From the NCBI GenBank assembly GCA_964019165.1, contig OZ025281.1, positions 628,501 to 692,500 on the forward strand: 64,000 nucleotides of DNA. Direction: 5' to 3'. A program made the translations under genes and the position numbers. This document shows positions 35,387-47,157 of this stretch, in pieces. Below the pieces are notes generated by a model that was given only the letters and a program-made list of their open reading frames with translations, made no database searches and had not been told where the DNA came from. The first letter of the stretch is position 1, and each line of letters begins with the position of its first letter. This DNA comes from Mastigias papua. Its lineage: Eukaryota > Cnidaria > Scyphozoa > Rhizostomeae > Mastigiidae.

Positions 35387-35392
35387 AATAAA
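35387..35392 (+). terminator. Poly(A) signal AATAAA of the MARVEL gene
   Basis: A canonical AATAAA lies 178 bases after the stop codon of the MARVEL gene and is the first one downstream. It leaves about 440 bases before the stop of the convergent ABHD6 gene. Confidence 0.65.
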
Positions 35393-35830
35393 CAGCTTTC
35401 ATATTCTATGGGATAAATATAAAAGAGATCTAAAATTTAATACTATTTGAAATTTGATTATTTTGAGTTATAATAACTGAACATTGTGAGGTGCAATTGT
35501 TTTTGTATCTTATAGGATGTGGCTAAAATTTCAGTATGTTTTAGAAATGCCTTTAAATGCTATCTTTCATTCCAGTTATACTTTAGAATACATTCCAAAT
35601 ATTATGTGAGCTATTCATGCACTGTCTCCATCATCTAATGAGGATGAACGTCCCATTTCAACAGTTCATTCCACCCCATATCCCATGTACCAAGTTAGTC
35701 CTCGGCATTATCCAAGAACAAAACAAGAAGACAACAGGACATACTGTTGTTTATACAGATCAAAACAATTCCACATGCATGAGGCTTACATTCTATAATC
35801 AGTTAATCAGTCTAGATTGTCCAACTCACA

Positions 35831-38381
35831 TTACTTAGTTGCAGTTCCATCCTCTATGAATCTTGTAACAATACTTGCTAGTTTTCTAGGCCTTTCTAGT
35901 GATATGCTGTGGCCACAATCATCAAGGATCATAATGTCAATATCAGGCACTATCTTTCTAATGACATCAGTTGAGGACACATCGAGTGCCTATTCAGAAA
36001 AATATCATTTAGTAGAACAGAATGCAATGTCAGGCAGTCTAGGGAAACAAGTGATTATGACATTTTTCTCAATGTATGATCATGGATTTATTTTTACAAA
36101 TATTCTCAATTTACTGTCAGTAGGTGGTGAGCAATAGCTGTGCATGCCTAAAAGGGTAATGATAAATAGTTGTTTCTCAAATGATACCAGTCCACCTGAC
36201 TGTAATAATTTCTGTCATCACGCAGAAAAACTAACCTCATTAACTCAAGAGTTCATCATATATCAAGCAACAAAATCGAACTCACTAAAATATCAATAAT
36301 CATAAGATCTATAACTGTTTATATCCCTAGAGGGTCTATATGTGTCCCTAACAAAAGCAGAGCATGTTGCGTTGGGATTATTATTTCCCAAATGCACTAA
36401 AACTAAATAACAAGTTATGCGTAACTAAATTTAACGCATGCGTAGTATTATAATGTCAATATCATAACACTGACAATGCTGGTTCTATTACATGCATGGC
36501 ATTAAGCTGGTTCATTGTATGTGATAATGTGGTCTACTATCAAACAGGATGGCTATAAAAGAGAATGAAAACAAACTACAACTCACCCTATCATGTTTTC
36601 CCCAAACAATAAGCATTTTAGTTTGGATCTCCGAGAGTCGCTCTTGCAGTAGATACCTCTCACTTTCATTCATAAACCCCTCCAACACTAGCAGGAAAAT
36701 AATGAGAAATTTATGAATTAGTCTAAAAAATCAAAAAAAGAATTTCAAATTTGACAGATGTAAAAGGCAAAGTAGAGGCTACATACTGATATGACATTAT
36801 GAGAACAAGACTTGTGTGGATCTGGCAACATGCTGGAACTTTTGCACTTGACAACATTGATTTTTTCTAACAAATTAAAGGATCTTTATGATGAAAATCA
36901 ACCTGAAGAAGATCTGATAAATTACTCACTTCTGTAATAAAAATCATGAGCCTGTCTCCGTGCCTGCATTACACCTGATACAATGATTTCAGGGAATTTG
37001 ACAGGTTTATGAACAAGCAAATCAATCATGTTGATAAATTCTTCATTTGTTTTTGGCAAGAGCAGAATTTTCTTCTCTTTCTCATATGTTATAAACATTT
37101 CACTTTGAATTGGTGATTTGATTCCAGCAGGGCAAACTAATAAAGCTGAGGCTAAATTTTCTGGGAACATTGATGCATGAATTCCAACAATGTATCCACC
37201 GAGTGAGGTGCCTGCAATGTGGTACTTTTTCTGGTTCAAGCCAACAGCATTTACAAACTGAAAGGATCAAGATTTAAAGTCAATAATTCTGTCTATTTTC
37301 AATAGAGTATACTTATACATACAAAGAAAGTGGGAATCATCTTAAAATGCAAAAGAGAAATGCCTTGGAATCACATTTTAAAAAGGTAGAATGCAAAGTC
37401 AAACAACTAACCTTAGCACTATCACATTCATTATCATTAATCTGAATATGCAATGTCATTACCCATAATCAAGATATCATAATGATGATGAGACTCTTCG
37501 TTACCTGCTCAACTCGCTTTGCAAGCCCTTGGATAGAAACATCCTCTTTTTCTTTCCGTGTTGTGGAACCATGGCCAGGCAAATCCAGTGCAATTATGTG
37601 GATACGCTTTGGGATAGCTTTGCCCATTAAACACCAAGACTCCTTGTCTGAAGAGAATCCATGAACAAGCAATAGTGAGATTTCATTGTCCTTTGCATTT
37701 CCCCTTTCCATATATGAAAATTCAAAATTATCTGATACTTTGACTGTTTTCTTTGTAAACCCAGATGAATAGATCATATATCTAAAAAACAATAACAGAG
37801 CATGAAAAACCATCAACCTACAATGTAATGGCACATTCAGACACCAGATTCTCCAACCAAAACAGGGATTACAATACCAAATGTGCACACAAAATTAGGA
37901 GCAAGACAATTTCAGTTCAGGATTTTAATTCTCAGCATACAACCTGTCTTTTACAGCAGCTTAATACAATGATAATAACAAAATGATATATTTAATATAT
38001 AACTAGAAAATGAAAGTTAAATGAATTTTATGCAGGGAGTTACCACTATAGCTCTTAACTCCAAAACTTCTGGCCAAATAATAAACCTCCAATCAATAAA
38101 TCTAGATTCATAGCTCACAAAGTAAGATAAATAAGGAAGTTTTAGTCCTATATTCCTTCTACATACAATTATGGAAAACAAAGAGTACAGTACACCACAT
38201 GCACATCTATACCAACTTGTGAATGAAACGGACTAAAGTAAAAAGGTAACTTTGCATACCTCTTCCATATTTTGTAAAGGACTATTGGGTACTTGAACAA
38301 GACTAGAAGCAAGCATAAGGATAATATCAACTGGACACTTAAAATTGCTATAATGTAAGGAGCCAGCCCCGCCCAATCCAT
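35831..38381 (-). CDS. ABHD6: ABHD6-type monoacylglycerol lipase, five coding exons, complete
   Basis: ABHD6 is a membrane serine hydrolase that cleaves monoacylglycerols, including the endocannabinoid 2-AG, and some lysophospholipids. Coding exons 38381-38260, 37781-37505, 37257-36930, 36687-36587 and 35989-35831 join in phase to 328 residues; vertebrate ABHD6 is 337. An N-terminal membrane anchor spans about 8-30. The oxyanion-hole motif LLLVHGFSSDKESW follows, then LDLPGHG. The catalytic residues by alignment with the family are Ser151 in GTSLGG, Asp275 in WGKHDR and His303 in DDCGHS. All are present, so the enzyme should be active. The gene is convergent with the MARVEL gene and lies between it and the lectin-like cluster. 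No break was seen. Confidence 0.94.
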
Positions 38382-39992
38382 TTCTGCTCTGGTTCAACGT
38401 GACTTTGTCGTCAAGGTATAGCTAAATTGTACCTTGAACCTCTTGCACGGATTGAGTAATGCAGCAACATGGGCGCAGTATGAGAACTGTCCTTGTGATG
38501 GCGCAATACTGTGCCCAGGTAATCATGATTCTCAAACAGCAGTTATTGTATAAATGATTTAATGATCAGTGATCGAATGGTCAATCACTGTGATCATGGG
38601 GTGATCAGTTATGCTTCATTTCTGCTAGATTACTCAGATGCAGGGGGGGGGGCAAGACTTATTTGCAGGGCACCAAAGATATGCCGTTAATCCAATTTGA
38701 TGTAATGTTAGCATAGGGCAGGGGGGCAACCGGTCATGCTGCGTCCATGCAGCAGTCGTCCTTGTGCTTATCCTTGATGCACACTCCCATCTCTATACAT
38801 GCTGAAACCTATATCTACCTTATATTCCTTCGTTCTCGCTTGGGGAATAAAAGTGAGCGACAAACAGTCTTGAACTGATGTCATCTTCCTGGGTTTGCAA
38901 AGTACAATACCTCATCAGTGATCATGCACCAGAAAAAAGCAACATCAAGCTCAAAATCTAGGCCAACAATACTTAACTCCAGACAGCAATTTCTACCTGT
39001 GTTCAGTTTCATCCGAACTCTGTCATTGCAATTTAAGCATTTGAAAATCTTTTTAACTGTCCTAAGAAATTTTTTATAGGACCAGTTAGTTAATACAAGC
39101 TTCTTTGTCCAAAGATACATGAAAACAAAGCTACTTCATCCTGAAGTCTCGATGAAAATGTCTATCAAAACCCCATTTTGTATGCTTTCTGGTAAGCTTC
39201 GAGAAATTACTCTTCAAGCAGGGCTTTTTATCCAAGGTTGTTCTCTTCCTCATAGGTTGGTCTTCGCAACATCTGCGCTCTAATCTCAAAGTCGAACTGC
39301 TTCACTATCATTCATGTTTACTGCACGCAGAGTTATACACATGAAAATACAAAAATGTTTTTGTAAGTTGGAGCTCGTTATAGTAAGTAAATCTTTGTTT
39401 ACTTTAACGCTTACAATAGTTCTACAATACAGCGTTACCTTTATCAACCATTATTTATAAACGACAGGCACTTTGAATCAATGGTTGAGTTCAAGAGCAT
39501 GGTTGCGCCTTGTAGATCGAAAACTGTTTACTGTCCTAGATTAACTTAAAAAGATTAGGAAAGTAGTTGCAATAGTGTCACTCGTCATTTATTATGCAAC
39601 TTTTACAGTTTTTATCAACTGCAGACAACTGTCAAAGTAAGATAACAGTTAACACATAAAATGTACGAAAACATAGAACTAATTAAGTAGAAAGGTCAAA
39701 TATTGAAATAAACAATTTATTTGCAGTACCAAAATGCAGGATAAAAATATTCATCAGTCCCCGACACGACACCACCATACCGTACTACAAACCCCCCTCC
39801 CCCTTTATGCTGGTTTTCCTCAGCAGTAGGTCCACATTAACCAGTTTATTTTCTCTGCAAAATTGAATGGAAATATTCCAACTTCTACCCTGCAACCATT
39901 TTACAAGGATCACTTGTATCAACCATAGGACCACTTGCATCAATCACAGGATCACTTGCATCAACCCATTGGTGTTATGATCATCTGATCGT
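38382..39992. other. Intergenic DNA between ABHD6 and lectin-like copy A
   Basis: No gene is supported. A short hairpin (arms at 38470-38481 and 38506-38517) and a 21-bp triplicate repeat are present. The open frame 38881-39120 (minus) has no recognisable family. TTTATT at 39845-39850 is a minus-strand AATAAA, 143 bases past the stop of copy A, and is its likely poly(A) signal. Confidence 0.55.
39906..39968. repeat. 21-bp minisatellite, three units
   Basis: AGGATCACTTGTATCAACCA and two near-identical 21-bp units follow each other, with only a few substitutions between them. They lie just downstream of the stop of copy A. Confidence 0.9.
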
Positions 39993-42900
39993 TCACTTGA
40001 TCAAGATGCTGACGTCCGCTGGTACATTATGAGTGTTATGTTGTTTTGGCATAAAACAGCCACTGTTTCCGGAATATGTCCCCAATGAACATATGTTCGG
40101 CCTTCCAACACCTAGGGACGAGTCAGGTGTCTCGCAATCATTTTCATTGTTTGCTATAATCCCAATACGTGCTCTGCCCAGGATGTTAAAACCCTCTGCA
40201 TTGCAGTTCGGTTGCAAGGCACTTCCTTGCAGGAGACCCAGCCACTTTGAACGACCAAAGGATGTACCTATCGACAAATTCCAATCAGGGGACATTTCAA
40301 ATACCAAACAATATAAAGTTTCCTTTTTATGCAATACCAAATTACATTGAATCTAAATATTATGTAAACGATTGATGACCTCCGCTAGTGAAGATTGGGA
40401 GATTATTCAGTTCATAGTATGCACTAACAATCACATTGTATGTAATTCATCTGATACTTGGAACTACCTTATTGATTAAATCAACAACTGATTCAGTGAT
40501 CAACAGAACGAATGATTGATACAAGTGAGTTACATGAGACAACTTGCTGACGTAAATGGCAAGTCGATATTTTCAATGGTCATTACGATCTAATTGATTT
40601 ATACTGCTAACAATTTGATCATGGGTATTCATCTTTAATCAAAGTGACCATTGATATATCAACTATTCTGTACATTTAACTTCATAAAACCATTTTCCAA
40701 ATTTCATCATTATCTTATTAAGATTACTGAAGACTAGCACCTCTGAAATAAACTGTCCTTAAAATTACTAGATATTAAATTAATCGTAGATTGACTAATG
40801 ACTGAGTAATTGATTGATAGATTGATTGATTGAATAAATGATTCAATGATTGAATAATTCATGTTTAAAATCATCATACTGATATACAGGACCATATCAA
40901 TGATAACAGTCAATGTGACCACAATTATCAAAACTCATGATTAATGATTGGCAATATTGTTATATAATCAAAAACACATCATACCTTGTTGTCCTGAACT
41001 AAACAGACTTATCATTGATGAACCACTTTTAGTTATCTCCAAATATGATTTACTTCCAGATCTATCGAAAACCAGGCATATCTTTGTGAATGCTAGTTTA
41101 TTAAAGGCATCGAACTTAGCCTCCTGTCGGTCCATTCCCTTATCGAGGTCGAACACGTGATTGTATGTATTTGACGATGTCCAATAATTGGCACTGTATT
41201 GAAATGTACTCTGTCAAAGACAAGGTTGTAACAGAGTCATTAGGATTGTGGAATGTCACAAATTCTCATCAACAATTTATGAATTACTAGTTATTATACA
41301 ATTGAGCCTCCTGTCTACGCCACATCATCTTAATTCTATGGCAATTTGGAGCCCTAGAAAGAGCAGGTGTCACAGAGGAGATCAATTCCTCACATTTACA
41401 AGTATTCAGCAATCATTACAATTCAAATCAATATTATCTATACAACACGACAAACAGATTCATCAACTGCAGCCTCTCATCAATCAACTTACAAAATAAA
41501 CTTCGAAAAGACAACACAAAGGCATAGAGTTTTGTAAGGTTTAAAAGCAAATACCTTACGTGGTCCATAATATATCAATCAGTTATATCAAAATATGGCA
41601 TTACAGTCAAATCACATAGTACCTTTGTTCCGTGAGTCTTCATAACAAGAGTCCAACCCCATCCAGAACATTCTCCCATTGAACTCATCACACAATAGTG
41701 ATATCCCATTCCACTTAATTTGTAAACTCCATTTGTTGTAAATCCAGATTGGTAAACATGAGTACAACTTGAAAACTCTGAAATTTTATAAAACCAATAA
41801 TATTATATATAGAATAACGAAAGGAACCTTCCACTCCATTTGTGATGAAAGCTAAATTACATTTCAAAACATCCAAGAAATCAAACAATCATGGTTTTCA
41901 ATTAGCAATGCAAGACTTATGACCACGGAATGACGGGGTAGTGGTCAGGCAGGCGTTCTGTCAACTAGAAAAACTATAGAAGCCTTGCTTCTGAAACGTA
42001 CGTTGCATTCCAAGGTACCTTTTGGCTTTCATTGAACGAAATTCAGATCAACTCGACTGAAACTATCTCTAAAATAAGTTCAAATTATTAAGATTCCATC
42101 CTTCTAAACTGTAAGCTCAGGCATATTTCGTCATCAAATAGAACGTGAGAAAACATGATGTACAAAGGTGCTCATTGACTCTTGCTACGATCTTCACCAA
42201 AATACATTTACCTCGAACACTTTTACACCATGCACCACCGGTCATAGTACGATATATACATCAATAGCCAGGATCCCTACATATATCCACTACATGTATA
42301 CAAAAATTATCAAAATTTTAGAAAGCTAACGCAGTATAATTAGAGATCCAGTAGAACACATGAATTGAAAACATCATATGGAATCAATCACTCCCAAATG
42401 TACTCCCTACCTCGAACATTTTCACATCTTGCTCCACTCAACATATTGCCACAAATACATCGATAACCCGGTTCACTACATGTATCCACACATTTTCCTC
42501 CATTTTCACATGGTGACAGTTTTGTGCAGTTTTGTCCATCCTAGCATCAAACGTAACTAATCATATATCGCATAAATGATAAAATAAATGTATACCATAT
42601 GACACCAAAATTAAAATAAATTTGGTATTGACAAAAAGCCACCCTCAAGTTTGTCAAATGTACCACTGCAGTCACGGCGCTGCCAAATAAAAGGTGAGGG
42701 GGTATATAAAAAAGTGGGGAGCTACAAACAATGAATTGCTTAATAATGGCCATAAGCGTCCTTGTCTGGCAAAAAGTGGGGGAGGCTGAAGCTCCCCAAC
42801 CCCCCTACCAACGCCGTGCCTGCACTATGCAGAACGCTCTCACCTTTCTCTCTAATCCATCTGTTGTTGAGTAAATCCAACCACTTTTTGTAACCAAATC

Positions 42901-43161
42901 TTTATTCAATCCACGACCAACCAACTCACAACTTCCATCAACTTTCTTGTAGTTAACTGCTTTACAACCAGATAATGAGATGCAATGTAGAACACACTGT
43001 CTCAGTCCTTTAACGATGGTGGTCTTTAAAATCGATCCGTTGTCGGTTATATTGTTGAGAACAATACTAAAATCAGCATAACTAGCACATTCAAGTCTCA
43101 AAATGCTTTCGTACGACAATCCGATGAATGACACGAACAGAAACAGTTGTACTGTTCTCAT
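39993..43161 (-). CDS. Copy A: secreted PAN-EGF-fibrinogen/intelectin-like protein
   Basis: Coding exons 43161-42844, 42540-42411, 41777-41623, 41210-40985 and 40267-39993 join with phases 0, 1, 0, 1 to 367 residues. Order: signal peptide (1-19, LFLFVSFIGLS core); PAN/apple domain (about 25-105, five Cys, N-glycosylation site NIT at 37-39); EGF-like domain (107-150) with seven Cys, one more than usual; fibrinogen-like start with CVMSSMGECSGWGWTLVMK (about 150-201); a middle block (202-276); and the lectin-like end from GTSFGRSKWL to PADVSILIK (277-367). The C-terminal pattern ANNENDC...GVG resembles the calcium/glycan-site region of intelectins. The end exon has a Cys pair (336 and 347). A ligand-binding extracellular protein is likely; the ligand is unknown. 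Confidence 0.86.
42212..42290 (-). pseudogene. Relic of a duplicated EGF exon inside copy A
   Basis: Read on the minus strand, it matches the second half of the functional EGF exon: V-D-x-C, then DPGY, then a stop where the real exon has Arg (CGA to TGA), then GGAWCKSVRG and a donor-like GGTAAAT. Two of the cysteines are lost. It lies between the EGF exon and the fibrinogen-start exon, 121 bases beyond the real EGF donor. It cannot be included without ending the protein. Confidence 0.75.
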
Positions 43162-45267
43162 TTTCGCAACCATGTCAACGATGATGATATGCTTGATAAG
43201 TAAAGGCTCATCAAATGAAGATATGGTATCAAACAACTTTGATATCATACCAAGAAGATTTCTCATCACTTGGTGACCGCAGGCAACATATAGATTAATT
43301 ATATACTCCCACCTGCTCCATTAAGTAACGTTTTATATTATACAGGTGCTTATAGGTGCAAAGGTGTATCTAGCAACCTGTCATACCAAGCATTCACATT
43401 CAACTTCAATTACACGCTTTTTTATAAGAACAATCTTTATAAGAAACATCAGGCTGAGATTTACCCTAAAAATAAGAACAGTATAAGAAAAAAAGCAGGC
43501 TGAAATTCAACAAAACTTAAGAAATGTAATATCAAAAACAATTGAAACATAACAAAGCAACGGAAGAAAAGAAAAGTAAAACATTAAGACGATTATGCAA
43601 ACTTATTATGATAAAACTAGTTCAACACCATCAATATCACATTCTCTAATGTAATCTATGCTACCATCTCTGAGGCTAACTTTGCATTCCCCCAGCTTTG
43701 ATTACTTTATTGAGCAATTGTTATGTCTCGACACTACTATGCACTGGAAGTTGCAATGCAGAAGTACGAAACAAGATAAGAAAATCCTGAGGTTGAAATT
43801 ATATGGAAATATAAGAAAAGCCAGGCTGAAGCAGTAGCCAAATGTTCTTATAAAAAGGACCGTGTCATGATAACAAGTCAACAAATACGTCCCCATTTTC
43901 ACCTTTCTCTTTCTGACTTTCTCTCTCTAAAATTCAACATACATTTCTAAGAGCATTTCGTGCCTTCCAACGGGCATAACCCCCTCAACGCTGGTGGGTC
44001 GAGACCAACTTCATATTACATATTTTTATATAAATATAAACCTCAAATGATTTCGCACCTTTGTTGCATATATTTCAGCTCTATCAAATTCAATTTCTCT
44101 GTTATCTAAACTATTAGTGGCGCCTTTCAATCTTCTCCTTAGCACGCTCTATTAACTTTTCAGTATCATTTCTTGCCTGTTGCAAGCTTTTCATTATTAT
44201 CACAACCAGTCCGCTATTTCAATTTGATTTCGATGTTATGTAGCTTTACTTATTAAAAAAGGTTCTCATTTATGTAGCCAAATGAAAGATTTACACATTC
44301 CACTACAACCACGGTTATCAGATTGAAAAATTTATAATTTCTGTCTTACAGTAATACGCTTCCGTCTTTTTATCATATTTCTCACTTTATTCATTAACTG
44401 GCACGAGAACATCCTGCGACATATATATTAACATTACATTTCAGAGCAGATTGCATTCGTAGGTAATACATCTATTGTGCACCAAAAGAACTGCACTTAA
44501 GGATTTTAACTACGCGACAAAGTGGTAAGTTAGGAATGACAAACCTCTATGCTCGTTCTTCTATTTTTGCTTTGTGAAAATCTAGTAAAATCTCGTTTAC
44601 GTGGTGCCACAAAAGTTTGTGCAAAAGACTCTCATATATCGCTTGGACAGTTAAGAGAAGTCTCTGAAGGACCTCTGTATGACTAGAGCCTTAGAGCTAT
44701 CCGTGTTCCATGTTAAATATTTTGAAAAGGTTAATTTCTCAGTTGACGGCTTGGAGATATCCATCAAGAGTTTTTGATAAGGGTACATAATTGTCTATGT
44801 ACTACATTGATAGTAAATGATCTATAACTGTGAATTCTCTTCCGAACAAAAAAGGTATTGAGTTATGCTTTATTCCATAGGACTTCCTTTTCAAGATGGT
44901 GACATGAAGAAATATCCAAGATGGTGACATGAAGAAACAAGGCCTAAATTAAGGCATCTACTTGACTAAAAGCTTTATGTAAGCAAATCAGCTGATTACC
45001 CGAAAACATAATATGTCCCTGTTCAGCGTCACCATAACGGAAGATGGTTTATGACAGATGATAAAAAACAAATAGTAAACACTGGACTTTGCTACGACAC
45101 TGCAAGTTACAATAGATCCGCGCATATATGATCCTACAAACAAAGAATCTGCAGGCTCCTTCTCCCATAGTATGCACCATCCAAATAAAAACCTGCTCCA
45201 GTTTGATAAAAAATATATTCCTATTGCAGCGCAATAACTTCACTTTAGATGCTTGAGACTTTCAGGT
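43162..45267. other. Intergenic DNA upstream of copy A
   Basis: No gene is supported. A short block with AGCAACCTGTCAT near 43363-43384 is a weak match to the upstream block shared by copies B-D. The sequence AAGATGGTGACATGAAGAAA is duplicated in tandem near 44890-44940. Confidence 0.5.
43299..43306 (-). promoter_or_regulatory. Candidate TATA box of copy A
   Basis: The minus strand reads GGGAGTATATAATT about 140 bases upstream of the copy A start codon. Copies B-D do not show an equally clear box at this place, so the assignment is tentative. Confidence 0.35.
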
Positions 45268-46340
45268 TCCTAAAGACGAGGCTCATTGATTACATAAAGT
45301 TTCAGTAGCACATGTTCAGCATATTCATAATCATCAAGTTTCGTCTGTTTGGATGTCGGATTTCGCCACAGCTCACAGTCTCCTGATTTTCTGACACTTT
45401 CACTGTGTGTTAGGCCTGTCCACTCTATGATGTTATCAATCCATGCTAATCTGGGGCTTCCTTTTGCACGCGTGCATTTCATCTTTCCCTCTAATACTGT
45501 TCTTTCTATTCCATTTTCACGCATGATGTGGCCAAAATATCGTAATGTCTGTTGTTTTATTTGTCTTATTACTGTTGGCTCTATGCGCATAATCTGCAAT
45601 ACCTCTTTGCTACTTCTATAAGGTAGATGAGCACAAACACTTAGGAGTTATCTTGGGTAAAAAGCTTTGGTTGATTTAGCTAGTATCAACTTCCATTGCA
45701 AAAGTCATTAGTCCCTCTTCGTCCCTTTTGGTGTGTCGTACGTACGTTCCGCAGTTGATGTCAAGTGCCACAATTAGATCTCCCGTTTTCATCATGCACC
45801 GGCATAGCATTACTGCCGGTGTTAACGTTGCATGAGGGAGCATGGTGACTGTCATTTACCCTTTCAAATTCATTAGCTCGACATCAACTGCGGGACAAGT
45901 TTTTCTCCTTAGTTTTGTATGTAGCTTGTAATCGTATTTAAATTTTAGTTTAGATTTATGTTTCATATGAATTGGCCCCGGGGTAGTCAGGATATTGCTC
46001 CTCGGGGTATCGTCTTTGTAGTATAGTAATGTTTGGCTTGTAAGTAATGTTATATGTAACTTGTTATTGTAGGCTTTTTATTCTGAATAAAAAAAAAATG
46101 TGCTGTCCAAGGTATTTTCAGTATTCTTCAGTTGGACCACATTTCAAAAGCTTCAAGTTTTTTTCATCATAATTTTTGATCAGGTCCATGTTTCGGCCCC
46201 ATATAATAAAGTTGACAATACATAGCATTTTGTTCCTCTCATCCGGGTTAGAATTGATATATGTCTGGCTGTTAGTAATTTTGATGTGTTATTAAAATGT
46301 AATCCGTTCAGCACATTATTCATCTCGAAAATAAACAGTT
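45268..46340 (-). mobile_element. LINE reverse transcriptase C-terminal relic, split by a second element
   Basis: The minus-strand frame 45599-45270 holds LRYFGHIMREN, then GSPRLAWIDNIIEWTGL, the common end of RTE-like endonuclease/reverse transcriptases. The part that should precede it, LYGAETWT and KLEAFEMW (broken by frameshifts and a stop), lies at about 46110-46210. The two parts flank the element at 45620-46098. None of it is functional. Confidence 0.75.
45620..46098 (+). mobile_element. 3' end of a second LINE nested in the first
   Basis: The plus strand begins with VDEHKHLGVILGKKLW, a reverse-transcriptase C-terminal motif. After a large internal loss it ends in a 3' UTR with CCCCGGGGTAGTCAGG and TGCTCCTCGGGGTATCG, then AATAAAAAAAAAA. 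Its borders coincide with the break in the surrounding minus-strand LINE, so it is the younger insertion. Confidence 0.65.
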
Positions 46341-47157
46341 TTTGAGATCACTGTGCCAGTGAAGAATTTAAATGTCTGTAAAACCACTAGAATCCATAGT
46401 TTTCTTGTTCATAAATGGCAAACCAAATGAACCCCCGAACAAGAATCTTTCTACCTTGATATAGTCTAAGGGTCTTTTAAATAAGAACCCTATTCAGTCT
46501 GACCCTCAAAACGGAACGTTCTTATATGTAGGGATTAACTGTAGTAAAAGGACACTATGAACGAAACAAACAAGATAAAAGTTTGGCGACAAAGATTGCA
46601 GAGTAAACAAGGGAGCAGAACTGACTAAATCCATCGCAGAGTATGCACACAGATGTATGAGAAGCCGAATAGGCTTCTAAAGTAATTGATGTAAAGTCAT
46701 AGTGGCCCTTCGGCGGTAACAGCTCACTCTCCTGAGAGGCTCTATCAAGGAACTAACAGCATCTGTGAAGGTATTCAAAAGGACGTAGTTGGCTATTAGT
46801 GTCCAATTAGTGTCTCTCACTGCCGTCATGAATATGTTCTTCATCTTCCACAGACGATAATAATTTCTCAAATCTCTTCACCTCACCAATTGCCATTGCT
46901 AGATTGTGTTGAATCATGTTGAATCATGTTGAATCATGTTGAATCATGTTGAATCGTGCTGAATCACGTTGATATACTGTGTCAATCGTTGTGGAATTGT
47001 TAATGGTCAACTCAAAAACATGCGAAGTGTACCTAATTGCCAAGTCTCCAAAGAGTTTATAGCACTAACATCTACAAATTCAACATAATTTTCTTTTGCA
47101 TATTGCATCAACGTTCTAAAATTCACGCAAGATCAGGGAGGAGATTTAAGATGCTGT
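46341..47157. other. Intergenic DNA downstream of copy B
   Basis: No gene is supported. It contains the GAATCATGTT repeat listed below. The minus frame 46871-46677 has no recognisable family. Confidence 0.5.
46905..46974. repeat. 10-bp minisatellite (GAATCATGTT)n
   Basis: About six to seven units of GAATCATGTT stand in tandem. The last two differ by single bases (GAATCGTGCT, GAATCACGTT). Confidence 0.95.

Noticed and set aside
38881..39120. 79-codon minus-strand open frame between ABHD6 and copy A
   Set aside because: It has no family I recognise, no splice context and no neighbour that would explain it.
40948..41160. Plus-strand open frames opposite exon 4 of each copy (also 47674, 51115)
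   Set aside because: They recur only because the exon on the other strand is conserved. The minus-strand reading fits the splice phases and the fibrinogen-like family.
42805..43269. Longer N-terminus for copy A starting at 43269
   Set aside because: The extra residues are not shared by the other copies. The start at the MR(T/A) codon gives a clean signal peptide in all four visible copies.
46905..46974. Possible CRISPR-like spacing of short repeats
   Set aside because: The units are directly adjacent with no spacers, so it is a minisatellite, and the DNA is animal.
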